Source: Mansonella perstans (taxonomy: Eukaryota > Nematoda > Chromadorea > Rhabditida > Onchocercidae). Taken from it: 64,000 nt of DNA. The position numbers and the translations under genes are program-made. This document shows positions 59,801-64,000 of this stretch, piece after piece (within the stretch, counting starts at the first letter, position 1; every line of letters starts with the position of its first letter). Where the stretch lies: positions 62,001-126,000 of the forward strand of contig JBAMDO010000059.1 of NCBI GenBank assembly GCA_037074765.1. Reading direction: 5' to 3'. A model generated the notes under the pieces. That model was not told the origin of the DNA. It was given only the letters and a program-made list of their open reading frames with translations, and ran no database searches.

Positions 59801-61768
59801 TGCATTAACATATTGATAATCTCTGTAATCAACTTATAAACATTTTTTCATTGAATCGATAGTGATATTATTATGCTACAGTGTCTTTTGTGATATATCA
59901 AGAAATTTTTTTCCTCACTATACTTTATAGAATATTTTTAGGTAGAAATATTGAAAAATTAAATTAAATAAATGGAATATCATTGAAATTTTTTAATCTT
60001 TAACAAATAATTTTTTCTCATTATCTTTAATATTTAGTCAAATATTCAATTTCTTTTTTCTTTTCATTCTTTTTAAATTTAAAAAAAAAAATTGTCAAAA
60101 AATTTCAAAGAAAGAAATTCTTTTTTAAAAAAAATAAACATAACTTTATTATAAAATCAATAAAATTAAAATAAATTATAAAGTAAAATCAATCCACCTT
60201 TTTCTTATTATGTTTACTTTGTTTTGTTTTTTTCTTAGTTTTAAATTTTACAAAAATTGATTTACATTATAAAAAGCCCTTATACCTTCATATATTTGTA
60301 TGTAATAAATGGAAATGATTGATGGAAAAATAAGGAAGTTATTAAAATAAACTTCCCTTATTGGAAATGGTCAATGAACGATAAACTAGGGTAGATTGGT
60401 TCCATGATGGCTGGGAAGATATTTTCAAGGGGAGAAGAAAAAAACATCCTCATTCAATCATTTTTTTTCATTTTTCTTTATTTAATAACACCTGCTATTA
60501 CTGTTACTGTTACTCTCTTACTTCTCATTGTTAAGTTTAGGGAAAAAATTTTGTAAAGATTGTAAAGATTTTTATCATAATCCTAAATCTTTTACAATCA
60601 TATGAATACTAGAATTATCAATAAAATACCAAAAAATAAATGAATAACCAGGTATCCGCAACATCTGGCATCACCAAAATATTGCTCTCTTTTTCTATGT
60701 CAGGAAAAAATTCTTAAATAATTTAATTTCAAATTTAACACATAATTCATAAAAAATTATGAAATATAAAATTAAAAAGACAAAAAAAAATCGATATTTA
60801 GTAGGATTCTAATAATAATAAAAATTCTTAGTATATAGAAATTATTCAAGTGAAATGATTTCAGTCATTTCAAAATAACTGAAATGATTAAAATAGATTG
60901 GAATAATCCATAATGATATTATTATTTCGGTATTTTTTATATTTTACACCCTGCTATTGATCGATCATATAATTTCAACTAATCAAGCACAAATTTGTTC
61001 GAAAAAAAATTAATTTAAAAAAAAAAACTTTTTAAAAGACTTTAAAAATTTAATAAATTAATTAAGCTAAACAAACTAATAGAAATCAGATAATTCATAG
61101 AAATTCTATACGAAATATTGTTCCTAATTTTTTTTTACTGTTATTTGATAAAACAACGATAAAACAGAAGAAACCTTGAAAAAATGAACATTTTTCGTAA
61201 TAATTCATTTCAACAACACTCCAGAAACAAATCAATCAATAAAACCATATAAGCTATCATTTATCTAATTTTAACGAATAAAATTCAGCCAACAAAAATT
61301 GTTGCCTTAACTTTTATTAATAAACTTTTCTTTTTATTAGTTTTTTATTAATTCTAAACTTTTTTTACATCAATTTTTTATCAATGTATTAAGAAATGTT
61401 AGAAAGAAATGATAAAAAAAATTTTTATGAAATATTTAATATCTCTCTATTCAGTAATGTTTCTGTTGGAGTGAGAAAAAAATCAATAATTTATTTCTAA
61501 TTAAAGTTGCTTAATTTTTTTGAAATATTATATAAAACAGATGTTTAAAGTATGTCAATGATAAAATAAAATTGTCGTACCTGAGTTGCCGTAACATATG
61601 TAAAGCATTTTTGTATTGTTTCTTTTGCATTAACATCAATAATGCATCAGTATTTGGTTCAAGTGTTACATTTGTTATACTACCATTTTCCATACCATGT
61701 ATCGTATCCGGAATACTTGCTAATAAGCATCTATGCAAGCATAATACTTCAGCTGATATATTAGCATT
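56810..61768 (-). CDS. Unidentified protein, C-terminal two exons (5' end not resolved)
   Basis: Two minus-strand exons are well supported: 61768-61581 (acceptor TTTTAG, donor CAG|GTACGA) and 57059-56810 (acceptor TTTTTGCAG, stop TGA). They join in phase 2 across a 4.5-kb intron and encode about 145 residues. The sequence looks like an alpha-helical C-terminal region: AEVLCLHRCLLASIPDT, ALLMLMQKKQYKNALHMLRQ, KFGAEYGCCDQVDVEVLLLE and RTIAPEALVLRSS, with several Cys. I do not recognise the family; the helix pattern suggests a solenoid or large scaffold-type protein but no domain is claimed. The frame opens in phase 0 at 61,768, so upstream exons are required. A candidate one ends at 63,850. The rest of the gene probably lies beyond the right edge of the window. 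Confidence 0.6.
57319..57922. mobile_element. Foldback / MITE-like inverted-repeat element
   Basis: Two long imperfect inverted arms, 57,319-57,507 and 57,743-57,922, are separated by about 235 bases. Outer ends pair TTTCCGACAAAATTA with TAATTTTGTTGGAAA. Then come a poly-T/poly-A pair, GTTAAAAGCTTAAATG with CATTTAAGCTTTTAATC, CATAAATATTTAGGCTAATA with TATTAGCTTAAATATTTATA, and AGTGAAATGAGAGAA with TTCTCTCATTTCACT. It has no coding capacity and sits in the intron of the minus-strand gene. Clear target-site duplications are not visible. Confidence 0.75.
58812..58916. repeat. Two-copy tandem duplication (52/53 bp)
   Basis: 58,812-58,863 and 58,864-58,916 are directly adjacent and about 90% identical, sharing TTTGAACTGCTCAC and TTTTATTTAATA. 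Confidence 0.95.
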
Positions 61769-61832
61769 CTAAAATAAAATTACTGTATCAATTTATTATT
61801 AATTCACACATATATACTTTCAATTATCTGAT

Positions 61833-61926
61833 AGTCTATGATCATTTCTCAAAAACAATTACTATTTTCGAAATTTAATTAGTCTGATCATTTCTCAAAA
61901 ACAATCACTATTTTCAAAATTTAATT
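61833..61926. repeat. Two-copy tandem duplication (48/46 bp)
   Basis: 61,833-61,880 and 61,881-61,926 are directly adjacent, sharing TGATCATTTCTCAAAAACAA, and differ by a 2-base gap and about two substitutions. Confidence 0.95.
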
Positions 61927-62415
61927 ATAATTATGAAAGATTTATTTCTATTCAGTCAATTGACCTTATCTTATCAATTCCATAATTTTTAAGTAACACA
62001 AAAAATTTCCAGTTAATTATTTCTTCATATCTTTATTGTGGCAATTTTGTAGAAAGTTCAGTCAATGTTCCACTTCGTTAAAATTCGTTTTGAATTTTGC
62101 ATTGTAATTAAAAAGAAATTTTTTCCTTCTCCATAAAGACTGTTACATTCCATTTCCAGAATATATCTTAAATAATTTTTCGATACTTTTTTATTTCAAA
62201 CCAAAATACATTAACTTCTGGATGATTTTCCATAAATTTCTCGTTCTCAACTCTCTCTTTCAAAATATATCATAGTGACGTTAATTATTTCTACTAATTT
62301 CTTTTTAAAACTTTCTCATATTTGATTAAATTTAAATTTTAGGATGACAAAAAATAATTATTGTTTGTTTACAATTATATATGTAAGTTGTTACATCTAA
62401 TTTGCATATTTTTTG

Positions 62416-62607
62416 TTAATTCATAAATTTTAATGCTTTCTTAGGAAAAAAGAGAATTATAATTACGATTAGAAATACTAATCCTGTTATTACTGCAATT
62501 ATTACAACTAAAGTTGCACGATACCAATTAAATGTAATGTTTTGAACAGATTGATAACGAGTAAAGTTATAGCGATGGAATGAATGACTTATACTACCAT
62601 CAATCAT
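62416..62607 (-). CDS. Possible small single-pass membrane protein
   Basis: A 63-codon frame starts from the first in-frame ATG at 62,607. It has a short, polar N-terminal part with NFT and NIT sequons, then a strong transmembrane segment (RATLVVIIAVITGLVFLIVI continuing to ILFF) and a short basic tail PKKALKFMN. The frame stays open about 100 bases further upstream and there encodes a hydrophobic, signal-peptide-like stretch (WLSTLLLILLW) but without an in-frame ATG. The start may lie in an unseen exon, or an ATG present in the neighbouring frame may have been put out of frame by an indel. It could also be a terminal exon of another gene. No family is recognised. Confidence 0.35.
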   Translation of the reverse strand: MIDGSISHSFHRYNFTRYQSVQNITFNWYRATLVVIIAVITGLVFLIVIIILFFPKKALKFMN

Positions 62608-63849
62608 GATATCCGTCCACAACAAAATTAACAGTAACGTTGATAACCATATAATTATACATATGGAGAAACAACAAAAAAAAAGAGAAAATGGAGGACC
62701 ATATAATAAAAAAAATTTGCAAATAAATTCTCTATATCTAATTTTATTAATTTATAAAAAACGATATTTTGATAAAAATATGAGTAAAAAATAAATGCAA
62801 GGAAGAAAAGGAAATTAAAAAATTAGTTTGAAATTGCGCGGAATGGATAAAAAAGATAAAAAATACTAAAATATCTGTTCATTTTCATTTCTTTTACTTA
62901 TTCAATAAAAATTCCTTCAATCATTTTTAAATATAAATTAAATATCTATTTTATTCCATTTTACTTCAAATGTTATCAAACACACTGCATAAAAATATTT
63001 CGGCTATTTTCATTCACTTAGCAAATACATTTCGCAGCATTAAATGTCTTAAATAAAGTGTCGAAAAATAACTAATTAATGATTTAAATTTCCGTTAATT
63101 AATGATTTTAAATTAATTAATAATTTAAAATTTCATTTCATTCTATTATTACACAAATAAATAAAAAAGTATAACTTCAAAATGAGCATAAAATTTGTAA
63201 ATATCATGAAATTTTACATTAAGTAAAAAAAAAAGCAAAATCCTTTTCCAACAATTGAAATTCTGGAAAAATATTTCAGGTAAAAATTATCAATTGGGGG
63301 AGTAAAAAGACTTTAGAAAAATTTTAATTACTAAACAAGTTAATTTCACTTATGATAATAAAGGTAAATTTTAATTGCTGCACAAAAATCTATAGCCTTA
63401 AATAACTTTTGCATTATTTTAACATTCTGTATTGTTTTATTTTGCTATATCAACAGTTATAAAAAGAAAATGTTATTTACCATATATCTAAATAAAAATA
63501 TTTCATTCATTTTACCGTATGTTTTCTCATTTCTCATTTCCCTTTCCCCTCGCCTAGAAAAAATTTCATTACTAATAATTGTATTTGTATTAAACAAAAA
63601 GAAAACAATAATCTCATCATAAATTCATACTTTGAGAGACAAGAAAAAATTCCATAATGATCAATGAATAATAATTTGAAAAAATGGATGCAGAGAAAAA
63701 GAGAATTAAAAAAAAAAAAAAACAATGAAAACTGCGAGAGTAAAACGATTAAAATATGTCACATTATTAAAGAATAATTCTTTCAACGAATTTAACGAAA
63801 AATTTCATTTAAAAAATTGTTTTCTTTTTCCAAAAAAAACAACATTTAC

Positions 63850-63900
63850 CTGAAAATGTGACAAAATCAACTTTTTAAATTCTCTTTTTTTCTCTGCATC
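63850..63900 (-). other. Candidate upstream exon of the minus-strand gene
   Basis: A minus-strand segment ends in CAG|GTAAATG, a good donor in phase 0, and reads DAEKKREFKKLILSHFQ. Joined to the exon at 61,768 (also phase 0) it gives KLILSHFQ-NANISAEVLC, a smooth helical sequence. Its 5' boundary is unclear because the frame runs into a CA/GT microsatellite. The small membrane ORF would then lie in this intron on the same strand, which weakens one of the two calls. Confidence 0.3.
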
Positions 63901-63941
63901 CACATACACACACACACACACACGCACACACGCATACACAT
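63901..63941. repeat. CA dinucleotide microsatellite
   Basis: An imperfect CA run with CG and TA interruptions near the right edge. Confidence 0.85.
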
Positions 63942-64000
63942 CACATATCAATACAATGATTTCTAAAATACAGTAATCAAAGTTACTTTATTTTTACATA

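Larger units (their letters stand above)
57060..61580. other. Intron of the minus-strand gene (4.5 kb)
   Basis: AT-rich. It contains the foldback element, a two-copy duplication at 58.81-58.92 kb and several poly-A/T runs. I found no further exon that both improves the reading frame and has good splice sites. Confidence 0.5.

Overview
This window looks like a nuclear contig from a clade III (spirurid/filarial-type) nematode. It is very AT-rich, with long A/T runs and many microsatellites. Its genes are split by spliceosomal introns whose acceptors fit the nematode TTTTCAG/TTTATAG type, and some start codons lie directly behind such an acceptor, as in spliced-leader trans-splicing. The recognisable proteins are animal: a TBX2/3-type T-box factor and the eEF2-folding chaperone HGH1. 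The species cannot be fixed from the sequence. I saw no prokaryotic, viral or CRISPR signal and no intact transposon.

Layout. 0-4 kb: a tRNA-Gln(UUG) gene, then tandem-repeat-rich intergenic DNA. 4.1-8.6 kb (+): a five-exon gene for a predicted type II membrane protein with a Thr-rich stalk and an NHL/TolB-like beta-propeller-type ectodomain. 11.6-23.5 kb (+): a six-exon HGH1 orthologue with a 3.4-kb and a 6.1-kb intron. 23.5-29 kb: intergenic DNA with candidate regulatory sites and microsatellites. 29.0-52.3 kb (+): a four-exon tbx-2-like gene, 515 codons spread over 23 kb by introns of 5.3, 9.0 and 7.5 kb. These introns hold most of the repeats and the candidate enhancers. 52.3-64 kb: the last two exons of an unidentified minus-strand gene, a ~600-bp inverted-repeat (foldback) element in its intron, several short tandem duplications, and a possible small membrane-protein ORF.

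The exon models were built by hand from reading-frame continuity, splice-site consensus and intron-phase matching. For the propeller protein, HGH1 and tbx-2 all phases agree and the total is a whole number of codons. The genes show no evident functional link and are not spaced like an operon. I found no convincing new multi-gene system. The most interesting items are the unidentified minus-strand gene, the foldback element, a perfect 41-bp inverted repeat inside tbx-2, several high-complexity islands in introns and intergenic DNA, and repeat-encoded low-complexity protein segments.
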